Assembly: GCF_947623445.1 (NCBI RefSeq)
Contig: NC_135246.1
Coordinates: 16,909,856 to 16,973,855, forward strand
From: Clavelina lepadiformis
Taxonomy: Eukaryota > Chordata > Ascidiacea > Aplousobranchia > Clavelinidae
Length of the DNA stretch: 64,000 nt
Direction of reading: 5' to 3'
Positions 22,473 to 38,006 of this stretch are shown here, one piece after another. The notes beneath the pieces were generated by a model that was given only the letters and a program-made list of their open reading frames with translations, had not been told where the DNA came from and ran no database searches. Each line of letters starts with the position of its first letter. The stretch's first letter is position 1. The position numbers were made by a program, and so were the translations under genes.

Positions 22473-24888
22473 TCACATAACAGTTCGTATATCGAACGTT
22501 GATGATGTTGCCGGCCTAGATGTAGTTTTTCCGGGCTGGAGACATTTAACATCCCGAAGGATCTTCATGTGTGTCCTCAGAAACAGTTTGGTGTACTTGC
22601 GTACCTTTGGGGAACCAATGTTATAGAAGACAGGATTCATGCACTCGGTAAAACGGAGACAGAAGTACTCTATCATCCCGAACCAGTAATCCACTTCCCG
22701 GTAGTATTGTGTCTTCGGGTGTGGTTGGATTGACCAAAATTCATAAACTGCGAGCAGAAATGTTTCGGTTGTTTACAGAGGGTCGACAATCGCTTATCCA
22801 CTGCTTTGTCTTTTCTGCTTAACCATTTACCATGACTATATCTACGAATTGTGCTTTCGAATTCTTAACTTATCATGGCATGCATTTAGTCCATTTACTT
22901 GTGTACGGTGCGTATCCCACGATAAACGATATGATGATTAGGACCAGTTGGATCACGGCGTATTTATCTCGTATCCTGCGTTTTTTTTGTTCTTTTGTGA
23001 AAGGCTGGATTTTTCCTCTTTTGCGCACTGTGTAAATGATGGCCGCGCAAAATCCACAAACTCCGAGCATTGAGCAGTAGAAGAAGATTGTGTAACCCAC
23101 TATTTGGTACATCGCGTATATCTGAATGCTGAAGTTTAAAAATGAAAAACGAAAATAATAATATGAAAGTAACCTATAATATAGGTGAAATAGTATCAGA
23201 GTGTATAATAGGGGCATCATCGCGTCAAGTGAAAATGTTTTAAAGACAGGCTTATAATGTTGTTCTTTAAGTTATTGTGCGCAAATATTTGAAATTAGAC
23301 AGTCTCTTCTGTATAACTATAAAATTAAAAAAAAGAAACAACCAATTAGGAAGCGTCGTGCAGGCTGGCCATCTGGCGTCTGGAGCGTCTCCGTAGCGAT
23401 CACGTTCCTGAGCTCCAAAAATGACCATATATGGCGAAAAACCAGACACATAGCAAATGCCCCAAATTATTCCAATGCAAGCCTAAACAGTTGGCGAAAG
23501 TTACTACATTTAATTATAACTTTTGAGTTGCACGTAACAAATAACCCAGACTAATATGCGTTGAAATCCATTGGCTGATATCCACGTGAATGCTTAAAAA
23601 CTTAATTCAACTACGTTACTGTTTCATTAATAAATGTTCAACAAAACCTATATAAAGTTTAAACTATTTCCTTCTGCATTGAACTTACGTTTGCATGAAA
23701 AAGAGTGATCTTTTTGTATTGAAATGGATGCCGTATTGAGAGAAAACGAAGCGCAGAAAATGCAAGTACATGAATGGCTGTTACGAATGACGTCATAATG
23801 TCTGCCGCCCAGTAAAACTGCAAAGCATCAGGATAATAAACCTAAGTCACAAAACTGGACTCCGTGTTGTAATTAATTATTTAAATATCATGAATGTGTT
23901 TAAGTTAATTTACCATAACTTTTGAACATATATTGTACTTGTTCTTGTATAATCACACCTTACACGCACAGCAGTATGATAATAAGTCACAGAACTGGCA
24001 AATGCATAAATTATTTAAATATCATTAATGTTTTTATGTTAAATTACAATCAATTTTAAATATTGATATTGTACTGATGTCACACCTTACAAAAAAACGG
24101 CGGCAGGTTCCATTCGTCAAAACCCCAAGTTCGTCTGTAGAGGAAGAGCCAGCTGATCAAAGCTGACAATAAATCGGATACGCACAAGGACAGGAGAAAC
24201 CTCATAAAAGTATTGTCTCTGTGTTTAACGAAAATTGTAAAAATATTGCAATATTTTGACACTGCATAATATTTTATATACATGTCGCTATATACGGATA
24301 ATTTTTGTCTCGCTTGGTGTAAAGCACCGAAGGCTATAATTAAACAATGCGGCATTTTAAATATCAAAAAAAGGATTCCTAATCCACTAAAGGTGAAATT
24401 TTACAATAGGACATCGAATTTGCTCTTACATTTACGAGCTTAAAATTTACGTCGAACTGTTATAAACGCCTTTATTTATATCCGATTAAGGGTATAGTTA
24501 AGAATTTTAGTACCGAAATATCAATAACCGTAAAGGTATGTCGTCAAAGGCAAAATGCAAGCGTTGAGTCAATTAAATCCTAAAAAGGTAACTCGTTTAC
24601 TGCTACAGCAAGAAATTCTTCGAATCTAACCGGAGTTTCTTATAGGAGACTATCACCGCCAATGTGAGGCCATTTCCGATCAATCCAACAACAAGGAAAG
24701 TGAATATTATCGCGGCCGAAACAATAATTTCTGTTTCGTCGAACGGTGTAATATAGGTCCTGCAAATATAAAATGGCATTGCGTTTGCCTGCGATAAACC
24801 GATAGATATAAAATAAACGCAAACATAAAGTTTTTATATTATATCTATGGTTAAACCGCTTAAAAAACAAAAATGATACATTAAACAT
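22473..24888 (-). CDS. class A GPCR, paralogue 4 (complete, 355 aa)
   Basis: Most divergent of the four receptors. Exons in transcript order: 24857-24888, 24631-24759, 24086-24218, 23689-23817, 23343-23482, 22899-23128, 22473-22747; total 1068 nt with all phases kept. The first exon (MFNVSFLFFKR, donor CG|GTTTAA) is the least certain but starts MFNV like paralogues 2 and 3. TM1 has IGNGLTLAVIV, TM2 LSLCVSDL, cysteines in FFCK and WPACT, TM3 end ALRFLS instead of E/DRY, TM6 VGYAPYT, TM7 NPVFYN. Exon 3 is nearly identical in DNA to the other copies up to TTTTGACG, then differs completely (EWNLPPFFCK). A tail of about 30 residues rich in Thr and Ser follows. Polyadenylation signal AATAAA at 22026-22031. 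Confidence 0.82.
23830..24092 (-). repeat. imperfect ~130-bp tandem duplication with a second donor-like site
   Basis: Two copies of a block containing AAGTCACA, TTATTTAAATATCAT and CACACCTTAC lie about 127-134 bp apart in intron 3 of GPCR paralogue 4. On the minus strand the TTAC-containing end is the true exon 3 donor (GTAAG|GTGTGA) in one copy and a decoy GTAAGGTGTGA at about 23954-23964 in the other. Confidence 0.6.
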
Positions 24889-26514
24889 GAATGACAGACG
24901 GAATAAAACAAATCGCTACTGATAACGCGGTCATAAGAATATTTGTCACAATAACATGTTGGTTCAGATACAAGCAGCTCAGAACAGAGAAAAATCGATA
25001 GTCTGTCGTGAGGTTTCCTGTTAATTTGTGTTGTTAAAGAAAATTGACACAGTTGTTTGTCCAACTTGTTCAAACAAATTTTTCCTATTACGTGTTCGAT
25101 ACAGTGTTCCACCACAACCATAGGCCATAGATTATTACATAGGCTATATTGCGATAGTTTTGCGGTCATGGAGGTCTGGATAAAACTGCAAACAGTGAGG
25201 AAGTTTTCACGGCAAGCTTTGAAATTTTACTACGCTTTCCATAAACCAATGTAGCTTCTAATTTTAATATCAGCTCATAATAATACATGATGATTTGCCA
25301 TTAATACTATTTTTATGAATTTCCATTGCGCATGAGTATAAATTGCTTTGTATAATTTTACAGTATACTGCATATAAAATCGTAAAATTGCAAGCCAGGA
25401 TGCAAAATTTTGTTTACAGTATCTTATTTACACAATTTGTTGAAGTTTTCAAACGAGGTCATTAATATCGTTATTTTAATTTTAAAAATGATATGTTACT
25501 AGGTTACAACAAACACGTTAACGAACTAATAATGATAGCAGCAGATAATGACGACATCAACTAACTTCGAAAGCCAAACCTTAAATCACTGAAAATATTT
25601 AATAAATAAAGTTTTTCGATCTTAGTTGGTAAAATCGATGTTATCATGCAGGTCTTCATACATATAAGGTATTCTGCATTTCTGACGAATCAAGTAGGAC
25701 CTTTTCAAACTACTTTGAATTGTTTGAAATTTATGTGTGTTAAGTTAAATAGATTTAACTAAAATTTGGGCAGCACATAGCCTTGCATGTCAAATTTACG
25801 TTTAGTGCATTTATTGAAAATATCTTAGGTTTAAAGTCCCAAAGTTATTCAACAAAATCTGCAAAAGTTAAGCAAAACACTTACTCCAATCCATTGCCAT
25901 TGGTTATAGTTGCTGTTGCCGTTGCTGTTGCACTTGTTGTTGTTGTTGATGCAACGATAAGCGACAAAGACGAATTCATTCTCTAAGAAACTGTCACCTT
26001 GGCTGAGTAAAAAGCTTAATAACTTTCCGCCTTGGACGATTTTGCAGTAATAAGAAAATTGTTAACCGGCTCCTCCTGTTATAAACGCTGCTTGTTTTTG
26101 CAATAAATCCGCCAGACGGACAATAATATTTGCTTAATTTGAAGCTGTTAGTAAATTTAGAACATTTGATGTATCTGGTTTCGCTTGAGACGGATTTAAC
26201 ATTCGAATTTCAATAATAAAGCTTTTGTTAATGCTATCACTCAAAGACCCAATAATATGACCGCATGAAAATATTTGCTTAAAATAAGACAACTCCCTCC
26301 GAGAATTTAAATGTTTACCTGCTGAAGTATAAAATTAGTAAACTTAAATGGGAAAAATTCGAAAAGCCCATTCATTTCAAAAATAGAGCATTTTGTCATC
26401 TTTTTCGTTTATTTTCGCTTTTCCAAACTAAAGTATAGTTGTATTTTTGAAAATCGAATTTAATAGTTCACAAAAGAAAAGCGCCGCAATTAGATTGCCT
26501 AAGCTAGCTAGGTA
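24889..26514. other. intergenic, no gene seen
   Basis: AT-rich. Contains a short GTTGCT/GTTGTT microsatellite at about 25910-25955. No supported coding sequence. Confidence 0.5.
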
Positions 26515-26522
26515 TCTATTAA

Positions 26523-27859
26523 GGTGTACCGACACTTAATCACGCGACACTTAATCACGCGACGCTTAATCACCGACACATAATCACTAGGACATTTAAT
26601 CACGCGACACATAATCACTAGGACATTTAATCACGCGACTTGGATACTTAATCACGCGACATTTAATCACGCGACACATAATCACTTGGATGCGACTGCC
26701 AAAGGCTTCCTTGGTCTTTCTTTTAGAACTCCCCGACAATTGTTTTGACTCCGTTGCGCCGGCTTTCTCTATAATGTTTCTTTAAATCAACACCAGCTTC
26801 ATAAAGTCTAATTGTTACATTGTCCGAAAGTATAACCTATGTAATATCTAACATTATTCTACTGTATTGTCACCGAAGCTCTTGACCAAAGTACCATCAA
26901 AACGTTACACCGTAAAATACAATGCTACTTGAAACTGTGTCAGAGCGTCGGTTTTGGAACTCTGGAACAATGCCAATGAATGAATTATTACAATTTACTA
27001 TCACGACCGGTTTACAATTTACTATCACGGCTTTGGCAAGACAGGCTATCAGTCAAATGAAGGTGAATATGGGTGAACTGTCAGCCAGTACAAGCAACGT
27101 CATCGGGTCTGTAAGCAGAGACTTGGAACCAGGTGTACTCATGGCGCTGCCAAAAAAGCAATCTTTGAAGCGGACCTTGCAGAGAAAACGTCGCGATATG
27201 CTGACTGCACACTGTACGGCCGCTCTACAGTCTCCGATGGATACTAATTTCACAATACCAGAAACATTCCAGCGCATGATTTTGCACGACTCTGGACCTG
27301 GAAACAATCGTCTGATTCTTCTTGGCAGCAGGGATCTGCTAGACGGTTTGGCCAGAGCGAAATTGTGGCTAGCTGATGGAACGTTCAAGGTTGTACCGTC
27401 TTTGTTCTTTCAACTGTACACAGTACATTTTGAACTTGTTCCCGGTCTTATTCCTGCAGCAGTTTACTGCCTCGTTCAAAATAAAACGCGAGCAACGTAC
27501 GATCGCATCCTTGATGCAATTAAAACAATGATCCCCACTGCTGTACAAGGCACTGAAACTGCGCGTGCAAAACACAGTTGACCGTTATCTGTCAAGCGAG
27601 ATTTTAGTCTATCTTCGTGCAGTTGCTTACATTTCCCATGCATAACATTGCTGTAAATTGTAAATGTAAAAAAATATTGTAAATGTGTGATTAAATGTCG
27701 CGTGATTAAATGTCCTAGTGATTATGTGTCACGTGATTAAATGTCCTAGTGATTATGTGTCGCGTGATAAAATGTCGCGTGATTAAATGTCCTAGTGATT
27801 ATGTGTCGGTGATTAAGCGTCGCGTGATTAATTGTCGCGTGATTAAGTGTCACCAAACC
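26523..27859. mobile_element. Mutator-like element (MULE) with long repeat-built inverted ends
   Basis: Bounded by the target duplication TCTATTAA at 26515-26522 and 27860-27867. The left end (about 26523-26692) is an array of TTAATCACGCGACA and ATAATCACTAGGACA units; the right end (about 27690-27859) is the same type of array in inverse orientation (GTGATTAAATGTCGCG). The interior holds a MULE transposase fragment at 26922-27581. Long inverted ends and an 8-10-bp duplication are usual for Mutator-like elements. At 1337 bp it is too short for a full autonomous copy. Confidence 0.85.
26922..27581 (+). pseudogene. MULE transposase fragment
   Basis: 219-codon frame inside the inverted-end element. 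Residues from about 150 read LWLADGTFKVVP and then QLYTVHFELVPGLIPAAVY, the start of the MULE transposase catalytic domain: the D of ADGTF is the first acidic catalytic residue and the hydrophobic strand with a later N-K-x-x-x-x-Y is typical of animal MuDR/Phantom-type proteins. The frame ends about 60 residues after that aspartate, so the other catalytic residues and the C-terminal part are missing. The copy cannot be active alone; the stretch between this frame and the right array is short. Confidence 0.75.
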
Positions 27860-28260
27860 TCTATTAAAATCTTTGTTTTGCCGCACCAAAAAATAAATCC
27901 ATTCGTTGGACACCCTGCTAATGGATGTTTGGAGTCTTTGAGACAGATATTTGTTTCAATCTTTGTTTTTACAGAAATAATTAAACGTCTTAGATTTCGT
28001 TACATTTTATTCATAATTTTTCACCTAAGCACCGCTGACTTTTATAATATTTAACAGAAACAAATTTGACACAACGATTTGAAATTAAGCAATCGATCCA
28101 TAACAGTACTTCGGATGAAATTTTGCAGCGATGTCAATATTTTCAGATAAAAATGTGCACTGGAAAGCTTAATCGTTTTATTTGCCTTGGTAATCATTAA
28201 CACATATCTGTGATTGAGGTTGGCTGCTGGAAAGGTTTCTATCTCAGAAAAGAAATCAGC

Positions 28261-29889
28261 TCAGTATTCTGGCCGCAACCCACATCTTGGACCTGCAAAA
28301 CAACGAAACTGTAAAAATATAATCTTACCCAAAATCACCTTGCGTGAAAAAAGATATGAAACAAATTTTTTGAAAGCAGAAAAAATTTTAGTGCCTAAAC
28401 GTTTTACTATAGTGGCAGTGAAGTAATATCCTTTGACATAAACAGGTTTCTACCTGCGCAACGCCGTCTGATTCTACTACCACGAGGACCGCGCGGTCCG
28501 GATTTTAGTCCCCGTCTTAGCCTTTTTAGTACGAGCGGAAATTCCTTGACCTTCGCTGGCGTAGGTGCGGGTTTAGCTTTTAGAACAAGAGCACCCGGGC
28601 CACCAGGTTTGTCAGACTTATTAACTTCTCCGGGGCCTCTTGCTCCAGCTGCACCGCCAGCTCCACTTACGTTTCCGGATGAAGGGTCCCAATTCCAGTC
28701 AAATATTGGTTGTGCTGAGAAAAGACCGTTAACGTCATCAACGGAAACGTTGTTATTTTCTTCGAACGAATTCTTTATCTTATAACGGGATCCATAAACA
28801 TCAGCTCTCCTACTCCTGGGTAATACTTCGTCAAGCGAACTGTTCTTTGTGGACGAAACGTTCTGTTGCTGTTCATTAATCAATGTTCCAGCATCCAGTA
28901 GAGTTACTTCAGCAGCTGTAGAACTTTCTTCGACGTCGTTTTTTTCAGTTGTGAATACAAATACTTCCACCATTATCGTAGACGTCGTCTGATCTTCGGC
29001 ACTACCCGAACTTTCCGTAGAGTCTTCGACTTGTTCCGTAGTTGCGTTGCCTCCTTCTGTATGATTGTTGTCAACAGACGTAGCACTGATTGACACAGCA
29101 CCTACCCTGGCTACTTCTGGATCTTCTGTTTCAACAGGGGTTGACCCACTTTCTGTTTCTTTCTCGTATTCTTTTGTAACCATTGAATTAATTGTTGTGG
29201 AGGCGAGATCATCCGTATTAGATTGTCTGATTGTGGGTATTTCCCATTCAAGACCGTGATTTACAGGGTCGGCATCAACATCTTCTTCAGAACTTCCTTC
29301 GTATCCGAAACCATCATTTTCTCTCAACTTTAAAAAAAATCTTCTTATCACCCCATCATCTACTTCAGAACCACCATCTTCACCGGAATGTTCTGCATCA
29401 ACGTTTTCATTGGTTTCGATTATGGCCGCAATACTGTCACCGGTTTCTCCATCAGTAAAAGAGCCTGTCGTGGATTCGAGAAGCTCTTCAAACCCGCTTA
29501 TCCCGTCTTCGTCTTCTTCATGGACAGCGATTACTAAAGACCGTTCATTTTCCTCGGATTCACCGCTACCAGACGCTGTTGTAAGAATGTCACTCTCTGG
29601 ATTGGCCGTACTTTCCTCAAACGCTGACTCGGTAAACATTTCAATGGCATCTAAGGGAGCTTGCTCGGTAGTATAAAAGAAATCTGGCCAATCGGTCGTT
29701 TCTTGTATCATTGGCGTAAAAAGCGTTGCACTTTGGGCCTCTGTGAAAATAAACGAAACGTAAACCGTAGTCTGATTACTTTTTAAATCACATTTTCCAA
29801 TTTTTTTATGACCTCAAACAAACAAAATATGGCAGCTTACCACGAAAAACATCCCAGCAGACCAATGTAATTATAAGATACTTTAACAT
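28261..29889 (-). CDS. secreted acidic/basic precursor protein, 455 aa, with C-terminal C-x4-C peptide
   Basis: Three exons: 29841-29889, 28454-29740, 28261-28292, total 1368 nt. Exon 1 codes a signal peptide (MLKYLIITLVCWDVF). Residues about 18-300 are Glu/Asp/Ser/Thr-rich with several N-glycosylation sites; RSRR at 325-328 is a furin-type site; then a Gly/Pro-rich stretch, a KRLRR site, GPRGPRG and a polybasic RIRRR. Using donor 28453 and acceptor 28293 the protein ends CAGPRCGLRPEY. These are the only cysteines besides one in the signal peptide. Without that last splice the frame would run on to 28407 and end DITSLPL. AATAAA at 28177-28182. A propeptide-type secreted protein or neuropeptide precursor is the best reading; the family is not recognised. 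The GxPRG repeats are too short for collagen. Confidence 0.72.
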
Positions 29890-31332
29890 TTTATTAGTTA
29901 TCTGCAAAACACATTTTCAATTATATATTAATTGACTAAAATCCAGTACCCAATGAAAACCAACAGAGCACTGTTTTGCTGGTCAGTAAATCAAATTTTG
30001 ATATTTCTGTTTTCTGACTAAATAATAATTGATTAAAATAAATAAAATTGAACACGTGCTAACAAAATATTTCTGTTCTGACAAAAATACTGTCCTATAA
30101 AACCTTTTTGCATTGTTCTGCTTTAACGTTAAAATTTTTCAAAGTTTAAAAATAAAAATTTTTCTTTTGACGAAAAACATTTTTTCGTTAGATACAACTC
30201 TACCAAGTTCTCAGTGAACCAAAAAAATTATAACCTACTGATCAGTAAACGGATGTCAACGTTTCCTCTGTTCACATGCTAAATACAACTCTCTAGTCTA
30301 CCCAACGTTTAAAAACCAGCATCTTGTTTATTTTCCTGTTAGTTAAATTTTTATTTGCATGCAAAATTCTTTGCGCTGTTTTTCTCGACAAAGGGTATCC
30401 TGTGACGTTATTTGGCTCGAATTTTCAATATGAAGCAGACAAATCTATAGAAAGCATAAGCTATAATTAATTAAAGAGAGAATATGTGGCAGAATGTTTT
30501 TGTGTTTTATGTTAAAAATGCTAATTTCAAATGGTAGCCTAAAAGAAGTTTTTACAACACTTGATATTACCTAAGTGTCAATTGTTTTTTGACACATTAC
30601 TTCGGCATGAAATTACATAAAAAAAAACGGGTCGTGCATGTTATGGAAAATAGGTTTCTCACACATCACTGCGGCAGTTATTTTTTCCTGCCCTAGTTCA
30701 ACTTCCGTTGTTTGTTGTTCAGCGCCGTATACTTTTGCTTGTGTGTGGGTTTATTATTTTGTGTCCAAATTTTGAGTAAGAACGTGTTTTGAGTGCAAAA
30801 AATTTAAATTAGCTTACTTTGTTAAGATGTGCTTTTATTGTATTTTTTTCGGAAACAGACGCTATAGCTATAGCCTATTATGTATTCATTACATCGCAAC
30901 ACATTTATCACAAGCAAGCGCCAAATATCAACGTTTGCCCTAAAATTCAACTCAGAAAATAGATTGGCTGAGTCTAAAATTAGAAGTACAATACAGTTCA
31001 CTGTACGAACATCATACACAATACACTAATGGAGGCTAATAGTGCAGAGTTTTTCACGTTATAAGACAGAATGCAATATTCTTTTCTGCACCAATTGCCT
31101 GGGGTTTACTGTACTTTCAAAATTAGGCACAGGCTACATCAAGATGTTCGTTTAGTTATTAGCATATAACAGACATTAACTTTTTGATTTCTTTTGGAAA
31201 AACAGCTAAATTTAGTCTAACAAATAAGGAACAGTAAATATATTTCCGTAACTCATATGATTATTGATGCTAAAATTAACACTAGAGTTAGATCGCTCAA
31301 TGTACGAACTGTAGCCTACATCAGTGAAGTCG
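29890..31332. other. upstream flank of secreted-precursor gene, nothing supported
   Basis: AT-rich stretch with short T/A runs. No exon, tRNA-like or terminal-repeat signal recognised. Confidence 0.5.
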
Positions 31333-31340
31333 CCTTTGAA

Positions 31341-32099
31341 TAGGCTTACCATACGTCCCGTTTTAGCCGGGACAGTCCCCCTTTTTAACGTCTTGTCCCG
31401 GCGTCCCGATCGGTCGGCCAAACGTCCCGGTTTGGCATTCAGTCAGCCAGCATAGGCATACCGCATAGAAGCCATACGCGAACATTAGCATGTTCTTATT
31501 ATTGTTTTTGCTGCGTAGCGTACCGGTACTTCTTGAAGAAGAATTCGTGATCTTGTTTGTTATTTATTTCATTGTATTCGATAAAAATGTTATTGTTACG
31601 TCATTGTTAGAAGATAATTGGTACAGCTTGTTACTTTGGCTAGTGGTTGCATTGTTAGCTTAGTTAGGCCGTTAGGTTAGGAGAATAGACACGCAAAAAC
31701 TTGATTTTAGCTATTTAGGATTTAATTGAAGTTAAATTTGCATTAAAAGATAGATTTAGGTAATTAGGTTACTACATTGTAACATTCAAGTTAGCCTAGT
31801 TAGGTTAAAAAGAACCGGTAAAATGACGCTTTGAACGCACGATTTTTCCGGTGAAATAGAAGCAGCCATCTTTGTATCGTTAACGTCAATTCCTTCCTAT
31901 TTTTCAAATTGAAACCGATATTTAGAGAATAAGCACTTGAACTTTCGATGACAATATGGTCAATGAAGACAGCTAGGGTGGGTTTAAATGTAGGCCTACG
32001 TAATAATTCCGAAAAATGTCAAGTTAAAAAATCACAACTAAGGGGTTTGGGTTGTTTGAAAGCGTCCCGCTTTGAAGCCACAAAATTATGGTAAGCCTA
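31341..32099. mobile_element. non-autonomous hAT element, 759 bp
   Basis: Perfect 13-bp inverted ends TAGGCTTACCATA/TATGGTAAGCCTA and an exact 8-bp target duplication CCTTTGAA at 31333-31340 and 32100-32107. The left part has several CGTCCCG/GGGAC motifs able to fold back. No transposase frame. The ends resemble the hAT-like terminus at 1256-1287. Confidence 0.85.
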
Positions 32100-32107
32100 C
32101 CTTTGAA

Positions 32108-33157
32108 GCCAATTGTCAAAAAGCATTTGAGATTAGTTGAATACCAATTTCACATACTGGGGATTAGCAAAGCACTTGCACAGGGTAGGTACATTTTAGC
32201 AGTGATGAAACGACAATAGCCTACTATATTTTGGTAAAACAACTCAGCATACTCATGGTGTGGGAATCTTCATACGTTCACGTAAGAAAGAAAACAACAT
32301 TAAAAACCACCATATTACAGCAAAAATGCGTTTCAGCTTCATTTCAGTTGGGAATGACATTTGCAGTAAGCTCCATAATAAAAAAGCACAAAAAACGTAA
32401 TGCAAAACAGCCAAAAAAAAAACGGTGAACAACAGAACAACAATTAATTTTAAGATATCTATGTTTACCACATGGTCTGTAAGTTAAGATACAGCTTATA
32501 TGTTAAACGGTTTGAGTAAGTAAAATTTTTAAACAATTAAAGAAAATTCAATTAAAAAATATTACACTACTTGTAAAAATTATATTATTTTTAATATATG
32601 CTTTTCGCTGGCGAAAACCTGTTCTTATTACTGCATGTTTTCCATTAAATCGCTGCGTAAAACGTGTCCATTATTTAACATTCCCTTCAATTGGTAAAAT
32701 CGTTTTTTGCTTCATGTTAGACTTTGAAGGCATGTTGATGGAGAAATTTCTTTCTTCTTGCGTTTATTTAGTTGCAGCAGGAAAAAAATGTTTGAATGCA
32801 ACCTATCACACAGTGCAGAGTAAATTCAAATTTAAATCTGCATGGTATGTACCGTTGATGAAGTTAGCTTTGGGTATTGTAATTTTTTTTAGGCAGTTGG
32901 TAAAACACCAAAACTGTATTTTATTGGTTAGGCTACCGTTTACCGAAAATAAAAACTTCTAGGCTAATTAACTATAATAACAGCAAGATGAAACTAAAAG
33001 TTTTGTGTCAGTGTACAATAAAGTGTGAAAAAGTTTTATCTCTGTCACAAAGCTAAACGTAATCCTATATTTGCATTGGTCACAGCAGTTTTTACAAACT
33101 TTGTAATAGCAATCATTCTATTTTACGTCGGAAAGTAATTACTATTACACATACACA
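32108..33157. other. upstream flank of NACA
   Basis: No coding sequence supported. The 150 bp before the NACA start codon are AT-rich without a TATA box I would rely on. Confidence 0.5.
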
Positions 33158-37363
<4,206 letters not shown>

Positions 37364-38006
37364 CGATGGCTATTTGTGGCAAATATTGTTCAGACTTTCT
37401 TGGAACAGAATGTAAATCAATATGGAAACATGGATGCATGCACTTTTTGTTTGTTTCCATTGTCTCACTTGCAGTTGATATAGAAATTATAGAAACTCTG
37501 TTTTAATAAGGGTTGTTCTATTCAGATAATTATCACTTTAAGCTGTGCTCTAAACCCAAAGTCTTACTGAATGTCAAGAATTGTTGTGCTTGCATTGTTG
37601 AATATTTAAACAAAGCAGTTGAGTGCATTTTTGAAAACTAATAAAAGAACCATGTTTAAACTTGTTGCCAAAGATTTCACAAACTCTACTTTCTAAAAAA
37701 TGTATATACATACAATAAATCTTGAAGTAAAAAAGGCAGCAACTAACATATGCAAATAAGACTTCAACTAACATAGGTCACTTATCTCCAAAGTGTATGA
37801 TTTTCTCATCGGGTAGCAACAGCCAGCGCTAGGATTTTAGTTCTTAATGATACAACATTAATTAAAGATCCTGAGCATTTACTGAGATTCAGTATTTATA
37901 ACAACCGTTTTCTAGCAAAAGTTTAAAAAAACAGTAAGGTTACAGAAAAAAAAACTTCCCAGCAGGTATACTTGCATTACATTATTTTACAGTATTTTAA
38001 TAATTA
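37364..38006. other. convergent 3' region of NACA and the zinc-finger gene
   Basis: Contains the NACA polyadenylation signal (37640-37645). No coding sequence seen. I found no clear minus-strand AATAAA for the zinc-finger gene close to its stop. Confidence 0.5.

Noticed and set aside
27749-28054. Open frame with repeated CRVIK residues
   Set aside because: It is translation of the right-end repeat array of the Mutator-like element, not a gene.
28454-28700. Collagen domain in the secreted precursor
   Set aside because: Gly-X-Y periodicity holds for only a few triplets and is interrupted; better described as a Gly/Pro-rich basic stretch.
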